Source: Myxococcales bacterium (lineage in GTDB: Bacteria; Myxococcota_A; Polyangia; Polyangiales; Polyangiaceae). Taken from it: a stretch of DNA of 64,000 nt. The translations under genes were made by a program, and so were the position numbers. The notes beneath the pieces are model-generated. The model did not search any database. It worked only from the letters and a program-made list of their open reading frames with translations, and had not been told where the DNA came from. This document shows positions 1-7,797 of this stretch, in pieces (position 1 is the stretch's first letter; the number at the start of each line of letters is the position of its first letter). The stretch lies in contig JADKKK010000009.1 in assembly GCA_016720545.1 (NCBI GenBank), positions 186,001 to 250,000 on the forward strand, given 5' to 3'.

Positions 1-1
1 G

Positions 2-796
2 GACAACTCGTATCGCTACACGAACGTGAACTTCTTCCCGCTCACCGGGAAGGGCTTTGGAAATTACTTGTCCACCGGCAAGAACTTCCATTTCACGAGC
101 CAGCTTCGCTATCCGTTCACCTTCGCGGGGGGCGAGGCGCTCAATTTTGCGGGTGACGACGACGTGTGGGTGTTCATCAACGGCCGGCTGGTCGTCGACC
201 TCGGCGGTATCCATGGCCCGCTCGCAGGGAGCGTCACGCTCACGCCCGCGGTCGCGGCCGCGAACGGTCTCGTCGTGGGCCGCACTTACGCCATCTCGGT
301 CTTTCAGGCCGAGCGACACGTCACGGGCAGCAACTACGTGCTCTCCCTCGCGGGCTTCGAGCGCGCGCGGTCGGCGTGCTCGTTCCCTGGCGGCCAGACG
401 ATCATTCGCGACTACGCCGCCACCTGCCCGCCCGGCCACGTGGCGAAGTGGCAGCTCTTCCAGTGGCGCGCGGCCGTGCCCAGCGGCGGAAAGATCGACT
501 TCCGCGCGGCGACGGCGGCCACGCAGGCCGCGCTCCCGCCCGGGCCGGGGCCCGCGCCCCTGACCGTCGGGATTGGCACCGCCGACGCCGTGAACAGCCC
601 GCTGCTCGGGCCCGTTCTGTGGCGCAACGAGGTCGACGGCTTCGCGCAGCCGGTGCCGGTCTCGCAGAGTCTCCGCACCGAGGCCGGTGTTGGCTCGCAG
701 TCGTGGCTCCGCGTCTACATGTCGTTCACGACCGGGGCAGGCTCGCCGCGCCTCGACGAGTGGCGACAGCTCTACGACTGCGCGCCCGACGAGTAG
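2..796 (+). CDS. Fibro-slime domain protein, C-terminal part
   Basis: The reading frame is open from the left edge, so the N-terminus lies outside the window; an internal GTG at 26 is unlikely to be the real start. The first ~115 visible residues match the fibro-slime domain known from extracellular proteins of Dictyostelium and of myxobacteria: the hallmark run DDDVWVFINGRLVVDLGG, then GIHGPL and, later, VFQAERHVTGSNY. The remainder (about 120-260) is a Cys-poor, Pro/Ala-rich tail with two or three cysteines and no recognised domain, ending YDCAPDE. The family is secreted or surface-exposed and its binding partner is not known. The domain call is firm; the function is inference. Confidence 0.85.
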   Translation, partial: DNSYRYTNVNFFPLTGKGFGNYLSTGKNFHFTSQLRYPFTFAGGEALNFAGDDDVWVFINGRLVVDLGGIHGPLAGSVTLTPAVAAANGLVVGRTYAISVFQAERHVTGSNYVLSLAGFERARSACSFPGGQTIIRDYAATCPPGHVAKWQLFQWRAAVPSGGKIDFRAATAATQAALPPGPGPAPLTVGIGTADAVNSPLLGPVLWRNEVDGFAQPVPVSQSLRTEAGVGSQSWLRVYMSFTTGAGSPRLDEWRQLYDCAPDE

Positions 797-836
797 CCAA
801 CCCAAACGGGCTGCTGATCGTCGCGAGTTATTCCGG

Positions 837-1150
837 CTAGTCCCCTGGAAGCGTGATCCCTTCCAGAAGTCGCGCGGCTCGGCCTTTCGCCACAAGGGAG
901 CGAGGGGGTGTCCCGTTTTCGGCGGCGGTGGGAGGATACTCATGTTCGAGGGTCGGCGGTCTCGCGCGGTCACCCCCGAAACCACTGCCCCCTGAGCGCA
1001 AAGCGCCGCCTCCACCGCGCGGAACGACGACCGAGTTGAGGACGGGCCCGCCGCCGCCGAAGACGGGGCACCCCCTCGCTCCCCCTCTCGCTCCTCGGAA
1101 TGACACCGAAGACCGGACTTCTGATACGAACCACGACTCCAGGGGACTAG
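837..1150. repeat. MITE-like repeat, copy 1 (full length)
   Basis: A 314-bp non-coding element bounded on both sides by CTAG. Inside these are imperfect ~31-bp terminal inverted repeats starting TCCCCTGGA (left) and ending TCCAGGGGA (right); 23 of the first 31 positions match between the two ends. Further in, a second inverted repeat pairs GAGCGAGGGGGTGTCCCG (from about 898) with its near complement in about 1065-1085, so most of the element can fold back on itself. The left end also contains a small hairpin (CTGGAAG ... CTTCCAG). Two more copies lie at 13317-13602 and 48066-48251, both in the opposite orientation. No transposase is encoded. The right CTAG supplies the moaA stop codon. Confidence 0.85.
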
Positions 1151-2127
1151 CCGCCCGTTTGCGCCATGCTGAACGGCACTCGGTCGACGTCGACGTCGGG
1201 GTGATGGCTGCGCTTGCCGGAGAAGCCGCGGTCGAGCCGCGCGCCTAGCTCCGCTGCGTCGCCGCCGGCGAGCGCCCCGCGGAGATCGATCCCACCGGAC
1301 TCGTAGAGGCACCCTAGAAGGCGCCCCTCGGCGCTCAGGCGCATTCGGTTGCAGTCTGCACAGAATGGCTGCGTGTCCGAGGCGATGATCCCGAACTCGA
1401 GGCCGTCGTCGGCGCGAAACCGCGCGGCCGGCGCGCTCGCCTCGCGACGCGGCACCGGCGTCGCGCCCCCGTGGGCGGCGAGGGCGTCGGCGATGGCCTG
1501 CCCGGTCATGAACACCGACCGCGTGTACTCGGCGGCGCTCCCCGTGTTCATGAGCTCGATGAACCGGACCTCGACGCCGGTCTTCCGAGACCACGCGAGG
1601 AAGTCGCCGAGCTCGTCGTCGTTGTGGCCTCGCTGGACGACCACGTTGAGCTTCACCTCCGCCAACAAATCGTGCGCCGCGAGCGTGGCCGCGAGCACCT
1701 CGCCCACGTCGCCGTCGCCCATGAGCGCTCGGTAGCGCTCGGGTCGCAGGCTGTCGACGTGAACGGTCGCGCGGGTGATGCCGGCCTCGGCCAGCGCGGG
1801 GAGGCGCTCGGCGAGGTGTTGGCCGTTGGTCGTGAGCGCGAGCGTCGCCTCGGGCGCGCCGCGCCGAAAGGCCGCCACGACCGCCGGAAGATCGCGGCGG
1901 AGCAGCGGCTCGCCGCCGGTGAAGCGCACCTTGGTGACGCCGCGCGCGGCGAAGAGCGGCGCGAGCGAGGCGTAGTCGTCCGCGGTGAGTCGCGAGGCCT
2001 GCTCGACGTACGGCGCCACCGCGCCCGGGCGGCAGTAGGGGCACCGGTACTGGCAGCGGTCGAGCACGCTCACGCGGAGCGTCCACGTCGACGGCGCGCG
2101 AACCGGCGACGCGGCTTCGCGGAACAT
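1147..2127 (-). CDS. moaA: GTP 3',8-cyclase MoaA (molybdenum cofactor)
   Basis: Radical SAM enzyme that converts GTP to 3',8-cyclo-GTP, the first step of molybdopterin synthesis. The N-terminal cluster motif C-x3-C-x2-C (CQYRCPYC, C25/C29/C32) is followed by FTGGEPLLR. The C-terminal GTP-binding cluster is present as CADCNRMRLSAEGRLLGC, and the protein ends in the conserved Gly-Gly tail (QTGG). From the ATG at 2127 it has 326 residues, normal for the family; a GTG at 2178 in frame would add 17 residues, and neither start has a clear Shine-Dalgarno sequence. The TAG stop lies inside the CTAG end of repeat copy 1. It is divergent from the second radical SAM gene. No other moa gene is visible. 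Confidence 0.93.
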   Translation of the reverse strand: MFREAASPVRAPSTWTLRVSVLDRCQYRCPYCRPGAVAPYVEQASRLTADDYASLAPLFAARGVTKVRFTGGEPLLRRDLPAVVAAFRRGAPEATLALTTNGQHLAERLPALAEAGITRATVHVDSLRPERYRALMGDGDVGEVLAATLAAHDLLAEVKLNVVVQRGHNDDELGDFLAWSRKTGVEVRFIELMNTGSAAEYTRSVFMTGQAIADALAAHGGATPVPRREASAPAARFRADDGLEFGIIASDTQPFCADCNRMRLSAEGRLLGCLYESGGIDLRGALAGGDAAELGARLDRGFSGKRSHHPDVDVDRVPFSMAQTGG

Positions 2128-2312
2128 CAGGCTTCGTCTCGACCAACCCACGGGAGACACCCTAGCCTCGCCGGACACGTGGGTCCACGGCGTGGAGTCC
2201 GCGCCGTGCGCGACGCAAGTGGCGCGCGTGCACGCAAGCAGTGCACCTCGGCCTCACCAGGCGCCGGCGGCCGCGCACTTCGCACCTGGCACGGACGGTG
2301 CTGTGGGTGGGC

Positions 2313-3434
2313 ATGCTCCCCGCCGCGCGCCCCGCACACACTGACGCTCTCCGCAGCCAGCCAACGCCTTTCGACGAGCGCCCCATGCTCGCGATCTGGG
2401 AGCTGACGCAGGCGTGCGAGCTCGCGTGTGTGCACTGCCGCGCCTCGGCCGTGAAGCACCGCGATCCGCTCGAGCTCACGACGGTCGAGGGCAAGAAGCT
2501 CCTCGACGACGTCGCGGCCATGGGGACGCCGCTCTTCGTGTTCACGGGCGGCGATCCAGCGAGCCGCCCCGACCTGGTCGAGCTCGTCCGCCACGGGGCG
2601 CAAGCGGGCCTCATCGTGGCGGTCACCCCGTCGGGGACCGCGCTCTTCCAGCGCCCGCTCCTCGAGGAGCTCAAGGCCGCCGGCATGGCGCGGCTCGCGG
2701 TCTCGGTGGACGGCCCGGACGCCGCGACGCACGACGGCTTCCGTCGGGTCGCGGGCAGCTTCGAGCACTCGATCCGCATCCTCGAGGACGCGCGAGATCT
2801 CGGCGTCGAGCGCCAGATCAACCTGACCCTCGCGCCGCACAACGTCGATCGGCTCGGCGAGATGGCCGCCCTCGCGGAGCGCCTGGGCGTCACGCTGCTC
2901 AGCGTGTTCGTCGTGGTCCCTACGGGCCGCGCCGACGCCGCGCTCATGCTCCCCGCCGACCGGCTCGAGCGCGCCTTCGAGGAGCTCGCCGACCTCTCCG
3001 AGGGCGCGAGCTTCGACGTGAAGACCACGGCGGCGCCTCACTTTCGTCGCGTGCTCCTCGAGCGGCGCGCGCGGCTCTCCGCGGTGGGCGTGTCTCACGA
3101 CGTCGACGCCGAGGGGAACGTGCTCGGGCCGCGCGGCATCAACGACGGCACCGGCTTCGTCTTCGTGTCGCACCGAGGCGACATCTTTCCGAGCGGCTTC
3201 CTGCCCGTGCGTGCCGGCAACGTCCGGAAGGACGCGATCGCCGACGTGTACCGAACGAGCCCCATCTTCCAACAGCTTCGCGACACGAGCCAGCTCACCG
3301 GCAAATGCGGGGTGTGCCCGTTCAAGCGCGTCTGCGGCGGGTCGCGCGCGCGCGCCTGGGCGGTGGAGCATGATCTCTCGGCCTCCGACCCTGCGTGCGC
3401 CTATGTGCCGCGCGGCTGGTCCGGAGGCGCCTGA
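2313..3434 (+). CDS. Radical SAM/SPASM protein (NirJ/AhbD/TIGR04053-like)
   Basis: Radical SAM enzyme with an N-terminal CELACVHC cluster motif (C-x3-C-x2-C, about residues 35-42), then FTGGDPASRPDL, and a C-terminal SPASM-type Cys cluster (CGVCPFKRVCGGSRARA, with a last Cys in DPACAY) for auxiliary Fe-S clusters. The overall pattern, with an IWELTQACEL opening, resembles TIGR04053 and the heme-modifying enzymes AhbD and NirJ. The substrate cannot be read from the sequence. I start at the ATG at 2313; a GTG at 2241 in frame would add 24 Arg-rich residues that look non-coding. A heme-related role would suit the heme-copper cluster 1.3 kb away, but that is inference. Confidence 0.85.
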   Translation: MLPAARPAHTDALRSQPTPFDERPMLAIWELTQACELACVHCRASAVKHRDPLELTTVEGKKLLDDVAAMGTPLFVFTGGDPASRPDLVELVRHGAQAGLIVAVTPSGTALFQRPLLEELKAAGMARLAVSVDGPDAATHDGFRRVAGSFEHSIRILEDARDLGVERQINLTLAPHNVDRLGEMAALAERLGVTLLSVFVVVPTGRADAALMLPADRLERAFEELADLSEGASFDVKTTAAPHFRRVLLERRARLSAVGVSHDVDAEGNVLGPRGINDGTGFVFVSHRGDIFPSGFLPVRAGNVRKDAIADVYRTSPIFQQLRDTSQLTGKCGVCPFKRVCGGSRARAWAVEHDLSASDPACAYVPRGWSGGA

Positions 3435-3468
3435 CACGACTCGCCGCGATGCGCGGGCGCGCGCTCTC

Positions 3469-3795
3469 TCAGCGCGCCGCGGGGCGCACGGCGACCCACG
3501 TCAGCACGTCGAGCCCCTCGCCGGGATCGGTCTCGATGCGCTTCCCGTCGGCGGAGACGCGCCCCTTTGCGGCCACGCGGGGGAGCCCGCCCTTGTTGTC
3601 GTTCGTGAGGATGTCGTCGCTCATGACGACGAGCTCCACCGCGCTCCCGGCCGGGAGCCCGCCGGCCTCGTCGAGCGTGAGCGCGACAGGTTTCGACGGC
3701 TTGGCCTGGAACGGCGCGAGCGCGACCACGAGCGCCAACAAGGTCCACGGCCTCGCGAAGGCCGCGGTGCTCCGCGAGATCGACACGGCGCTCAC
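3469..3795 (-). CDS. Small exported hypothetical protein
   Basis: A 108-residue frame starting at GTG 3795. It has a hydrophobic N-terminal segment (RPWTLLALVVALAPFQAKP, about residues 15-33) that could be a signal peptide or anchor, then a polar region with GGLPAGSAVELVVMSDD and a Gly/Lys-rich turn. No family is recognised. It lies 53 bases downstream of rsmE on the same strand and converges on the radical SAM gene. No strong ribosome binding site is seen, so the start is uncertain. The amino-acid composition looks more like a real protein than the competing plus-strand frames, which are Arg/Ser-rich. Confidence 0.5.
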   Translation of the reverse strand: MSAVSISRSTAAFARPWTLLALVVALAPFQAKPSKPVALTLDEAGGLPAGSAVELVVMSDDILTNDNKGGLPRVAAKGRVSADGKRIETDPGEGLDVLTWVAVRPAAR

Positions 3796-3848
3796 GAAGT
3801 AGCGGGTGGGGTCCGTCGCGCTCGACTGTTTCTTGCCGAGGCGCCGCT

Positions 3849-4589
3849 CTACCCCAGGTCCCCAAGGCGGTGCTGAAGCAGGGTCACGCCCATGAGCACC
3901 GCGGTCTCCGCGCGAACGACGCGACCGCCGAAGCGCACCGCGTGCGCTCCGAGCGCCTCCCGCTCGGCCGCGGAGAACCCCCCTTCGGGGCCCACGAAGA
4001 GGGCGACGCGGGTCGCTCCACGGGGGACCCGCGCGATCGCGTCGCAGGGGGCCGCGCCAGCGTCGTCGAGCGCGAAGCGCCCCTCGGCGTCGCGCCAATC
4101 TCGGCTCGCAAGCGCCGCCTGAAACGAGATGGGGGAGGCCACCTCCATCACGCTCGCGCGCCTGCACTGGCGCGACCCCTTGAGCCCCTGGCCCTGCCAC
4201 GCCCACGGCTTCTCCTTCTCGAGCGCCTTGCCGGGCCCGACGCTGTGCTCGGTGAACACGGGCACGAGGCGGGCGGCGCCCAGCTCCGCCGTCTTCTGGG
4301 CGACGAAGAGCATGCGCTGCCGCGCCAGCACGGCCACCATCACGGTGAGCGCGATCGGGGACTCGGGTGAGGCGACCATGGGCTCGTACACCAGCGCGCG
4401 TGCGGAGCGAGCGTCGAGCTCGAGCAGGCTCGCGCGGAAGAAGCGCCCCTCGGCGTCGCTGAGGGTGAACGCCTCTTTGGGGTTCACCTGGCGAGCCGCG
4501 AGCCCCTCGGCGAGCTCCGGCCCGAGCGTGACGGTCTCGCCCACGGCGAGCGGGCGGAGGTGGCGCAGAGGGAGGAACGTGGAGCGCAT
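3849..4589 (-). CDS. rsmE: 16S rRNA (uracil1498-N3)-methyltransferase RsmE
   Basis: SPOUT-class methyltransferase acting on U1498 of 16S rRNA. The N-terminal PUA-like part begins MRSTFLPL and gives the basic R-x-F-L pattern of the family. The C-terminal knotted SAM-binding part carries LFVGPEGGFSAAE, and RAETAVLMGVTLLQHRLG, both family hallmarks. The 246-residue length is typical. ATG at 4589 has GGAGG-like sequence in the opposite direction only, so the start rests on family length. It is read in the same direction as the small exported gene downstream and is separated by 120 bases from the heme farnesyltransferase gene. Confidence 0.93.
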   Translation of the reverse strand: MRSTFLPLRHLRPLAVGETVTLGPELAEGLAARQVNPKEAFTLSDAEGRFFRASLLELDARSARALVYEPMVASPESPIALTVMVAVLARQRMLFVAQKTAELGAARLVPVFTEHSVGPGKALEKEKPWAWQGQGLKGSRQCRRASVMEVASPISFQAALASRDWRDAEGRFALDDAGAAPCDAIARVPRGATRVALFVGPEGGFSAAEREALGAHAVRFGGRVVRAETAVLMGVTLLQHRLGDLG

Positions 4590-4709
4590 GCCCCGACCGT
4601 ATCCCAGGCGTCTGAGCCGCGGCCCGTGGGAGTGAGGTCTTCGCGCCGTTTGGAGTGCCCGGGGCTCGCGACCGCGGCCGGCTTGCGGCAGCTCAGGTCC
4701 GGCTGAGCC

Positions 4710-5618
4710 TCATGGCCGGTCGAGCCAGAGCGCTCCGAAGAGCAACACCTGGTAGGCGATCGAGGCGGCGAACACCCTTCGGCCCCAGACCGCGTCGGTC
4801 GCCGCGCGCCGCGCCTCGACGCCGAGCAGACCTGCGCCAAGCACCGCGGCCGCCAGCGCGTACTTCGCGCCGCCGAGCCCGAGCGCGTACGGCGCGGCGG
4901 TGAGGGCCACGAGCGCGATCGACGTGCCCACCGTCGCACGAACCGCCGCGCGCGCGCCCAGCTCGACCGAGCACACTCGCAGCCCAGCCGCCGCGTACTC
5001 CTCCGCACGAAAGAGCGAGATCGCCGTCGAGTGGGGGAGCTGCCACACGAAGAGCACCGCGAAGAGCGCGAGCGCGCCCGCGTCGAGCGAGCCCGTGACG
5101 GCGGCCCAGCCCATGAGCGGAGGCGCTGCGCCCGCGAGCGCGCCGAGCGAGAGCGAGTGCCAAGTGCGCCGCTTCAGCGGGGTGTACGCGAACACGTAGA
5201 TCGCGAAAGCGAGCGCGCCGACCGCCGCGACGCGTGCGTTCGCGGCCCCGAGCAGCGGCATCGACGCGGCGAAGAGCCCAAGCCCCCACGCGAGCGCCAC
5301 GCGCGGCGAGAGCGCCCCCGTGGCGAGCGGTCGCCCCTGGGTGCGCGTCATCTTCGCGTCCGTGTCGCGCTCCCACCACATGTTGAGCGTGTTGGCGGCG
5401 GCGACCACGAGCAGCGTCCCCAGCGCCGACAGCGCGAGGGTCCAAAGGGAGGCCCGGCCGGGCGCCATCGCGGCGCCGAACGCGAACGTGAACACCACGA
5501 GCGCCGTGACGCGTGGCTTCGTCAGCGCGACGAGGAGCGCTCCCGTCCTCGCGCCCCTCGAGAGCCACGAGGCGTGGGGTGGCGACAGAGTCAGCCCAGG
5601 GGTGCCCGTCATCGCCAT
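4710..5618 (-). CDS. ctaB: Protoheme IX farnesyltransferase (heme O synthase)
   Basis: UbiA-type integral membrane prenyltransferase that adds a farnesyl (or longer) chain to heme b to make heme o, needed by many heme-copper enzymes. The Asp-rich prenyl-diphosphate motif is NTLNMWWERDTDAKMTRTQ at about residues 77-95, followed by GRPLATG; the second family motif is FAYTPLKRRTWHS. Several hydrophobic helices follow; 302 residues is the usual size. ATG 5618 is preceded by GGAGGG with a 6-base gap and overlaps the end of the cytochrome b fusion gene; a second ATG at 5612 makes an ATGA overlap. It is the last gene of the respiratory cluster. No ctaA (heme A synthase) is seen nearby. Confidence 0.93.
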   Translation of the reverse strand: MAMTGTPGLTLSPPHASWLSRGARTGALLVALTKPRVTALVVFTFAFGAAMAPGRASLWTLALSALGTLLVVAAANTLNMWWERDTDAKMTRTQGRPLATGALSPRVALAWGLGLFAASMPLLGAANARVAAVGALAFAIYVFAYTPLKRRTWHSLSLGALAGAAPPLMGWAAVTGSLDAGALALFAVLFVWQLPHSTAISLFRAEEYAAAGLRVCSVELGARAAVRATVGTSIALVALTAAPYALGLGGAKYALAAAVLGAGLLGVEARRAATDAVWGRRVFAASIAYQVLLFGALWLDRP

Positions 5619-7795
5619 TGGAAGCCCTCCAGCTTGTTGAAGGTCACGACCCGGCTCGTGCGCGACTCGAACGTCATCGCGCGCTCGTCCACATGGTTCC
5701 ACTCGCTCGAGTCCGGCGTGTCGCCGAGCTCCACCCGGACGCGGTGCTCGCCCTCGGGTACCTCGAGGCGCTCGACCGTCATGCTGTTGCCGTCGCTCCA
5801 CAGGCCGCGCGGCGCGTGCGTCGTCGTGCTGCGGAGGACGCCGTCGATCGTCACGCGGAGCCGCACGGCGACCCGGCGTCGTTCGCACACCTTCGCGGGC
5901 CGCATGTGGGGTGGGGTGCTGCGCTTCTCTTCCTCGGTCAGCTCGCGGCACTGCTCCCCGACCGAGCCCGGGTGCTTGAAGGATACAACCATCGTGGGCG
6001 CGGTCTTCGGCGAGGCGTACCCCACGCGGCTCCCAGCCCAGGTCGCGAGCGCGACCACGGCGGCGGCGGCGAGCCCTGCGGCGACGAGGCGCCCGACCCC
6101 ACCGGTCGCGCCGGTCGGAGGGACGACCCCGCGCCGCAGCTCGCCCGCCGCGCGCGCGAGGCCCGCGTGATCGCCGCGAAAGACCTCGGCCACGCGGACC
6201 CGTGCGGGGTCCACCTTGGTGAGGTTGAGCGAGGGCTCCCGCTGGCCGGCCATGCGGACTTGCGCCCACTTGACCCCCTCGCGGTAGCGCTCGCTGCCCG
6301 GGCCGCACCCCACGATCAGCACCCCCGCGGCGCCGTGGCGCAGGGCCCGCTCGACGGAGAGCGCGTGCACCCACCCCGCGCAGGGGACCGGGAGCACCAC
6401 GTATCCCGGGAGCGCGTCGCAGCGCCCGTTCGCGTCCGGCGAGAGAGCCGCGCCGGCAGACTCCGCGCACACGAAGGCCACGAGCGGGGCCTCGCTCGCC
6501 TTCACGGCGGCGTCGACCCAAGCGTCCATCCGCGCGCGGAGCGGCACGACCTGAAACCAAGGCAGCGAGATGCTGCCCGAGTCGCAGGAGCCAGCGCACA
6601 CGCCGCACCCGACGCACTTCGCGGGATCGACCTCGGCTTGAAGGGTGAATTTGCGTCCGTCGGTGCGCGGCACCATGCGGATCGCGTCGTACGGGCAGTC
6701 GTCGTGGCAGTGGACGCAGGCGTTGCAGGAGGGGAGATCGACCGTGGCCGTGGTGGCGCGTCGCTCGCCACGGCGCAGGAACGACCACGGCACGGAGTAG
6801 ACGGCGAGCCCCGCCACGAGCGCGATCGCCCAGAGCGCCCCGGCGCCGAGCCGGTCGGTGAGGGCGAGCGGCGCCAGGTACCAGGCGTCCATCGTGAAAC
6901 CGCTGGGCGCGACCGCCATGCGCGCCGGCGCTGCGGTCACGGCGGGCAAGGCGAGCGAGATCGCCGCGAGCGACCCCAGCACCCACGCGGTGAGCGTGCG
7001 CCCCGTGAGGAACTCGGGGCGTGAGAGGCGGGTGATGTGGAGCCAGAGCATCACGCCCATGCCGAGCGGGACCAGCATGTGCACGAAGAAGACGACGAAG
7101 AAGAGCAGCGAGCTCACCGCGTCGTCGGCGAGGAACGAGCGCGACAGCGGATCGGCGAACACGGGGAGCGCGTCGAGCATTCGCGCGGTGCCCAGCGCCA
7201 CCTGCCGCGCCCGCTCGTCCCACACGAGCCAGTAGCCGAGCCACCCGACGATCCACAGCGCCGCGATGAGCGCGGCCCCCGTGATCCAGGCGAGCCAGCG
7301 CGCGCCTCCGAACCTGCGGGCGAAGAAGAGCTTCAGCGCGTGGAGGACCACGAAGAGCATGCACGCGTCGGAGCTGTAGCGGTGCACCGAGCGCACGAAG
7401 CCCGAGGTGAAGCGCGCAGAGTCCATCGCGTGCACCGAGTCGTAGGCGTCGTGGACGCTCGCGCGGTACCAGAAGAGGAGCAGGACGCCGCTCGCGATCG
7501 CCACGATCAGCGTGGTGTTCGCGATGGCGCCCGTCTGCCCGAGCGGGTTCAGGTGCTCTGGCAAGAATCGAGAGAGCGCGCGATCGGCCCGCAGGAACAA
7601 GGACTCGCCCGCGCGCAGCCACGCTTCACCCCGCACGGGCGGCTCGACACGCGCGTCTTCGCGCTGCGGCTGGAGCACCGGCAGCGAGCGCTTGCCGGGG
7701 GGGGCGGTGGCGCAGTCTTTCAGGCTCGCCGCCCGGACCTCGGGCGACAGCTTGCGGGGACGCGGCTTAGCGGGTTGGGAGGTGGGAGCGGCCAC
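5609..7795 (-). CDS. Cytochrome b / 2x[4Fe-4S] ferredoxin / MvhD-like fusion protein
   Basis: A 728-residue membrane protein with three redox parts. Residues ~85-340 form a cytochrome b/b6 N-terminal domain with two His pairs spaced for two b hemes (H138/H152 and H239/H253, 13 residues between each). Residues 357-404 carry two [4Fe-4S] motifs, C-x2-C-x2-C-x3-C-P (C357-C367) and C-x2-C-x2-C-x3-C (C394-C404). Residues ~435-560 resemble the MvhD/FlpD iron-sulfur subunit (FVCAES, LPVPCAGWVHALSVERAL, GVLIVGCGPGSERYREG). A further helix (~568-588) and a C-terminal periplasmic-looking domain follow. GTG 7795 starts two bases after the SCO stop. A role as quinol- or ferredoxin-linked electron carrier for the heme-copper enzyme is inference. 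Confidence 0.85.
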   Translation of the reverse strand: MAAPTSQPAKPRPRKLSPEVRAASLKDCATAPPGKRSLPVLQPQREDARVEPPVRGEAWLRAGESLFLRADRALSRFLPEHLNPLGQTGAIANTTLIVAIASGVLLLFWYRASVHDAYDSVHAMDSARFTSGFVRSVHRYSSDACMLFVVLHALKLFFARRFGGARWLAWITGAALIAALWIVGWLGYWLVWDERARQVALGTARMLDALPVFADPLSRSFLADDAVSSLLFFVVFFVHMLVPLGMGVMLWLHITRLSRPEFLTGRTLTAWVLGSLAAISLALPAVTAAPARMAVAPSGFTMDAWYLAPLALTDRLGAGALWAIALVAGLAVYSVPWSFLRRGERRATTATVDLPSCNACVHCHDDCPYDAIRMVPRTDGRKFTLQAEVDPAKCVGCGVCAGSCDSGSISLPWFQVVPLRARMDAWVDAAVKASEAPLVAFVCAESAGAALSPDANGRCDALPGYVVLPVPCAGWVHALSVERALRHGAAGVLIVGCGPGSERYREGVKWAQVRMAGQREPSLNLTKVDPARVRVAEVFRGDHAGLARAAGELRRGVVPPTGATGGVGRLVAAGLAAAAVVALATWAGSRVGYASPKTAPTMVVSFKHPGSVGEQCRELTEEEKRSTPPHMRPAKVCERRRVAVRLRVTIDGVLRSTTTHAPRGLWSDGNSMTVERLEVPEGEHRVRVELGDTPDSSEWNHVDERAMTFESRTSRVVTFNKLEGFQWR

Positions 7796-7797
7796 GA

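Noticed and set aside
837..1106. An ORF on the minus strand of the repeat that stays open in all three copies
   Set aside because: No ribosome binding site or conserved start, and the frame carries over into different flanks; it probably stays open because of GC bias.
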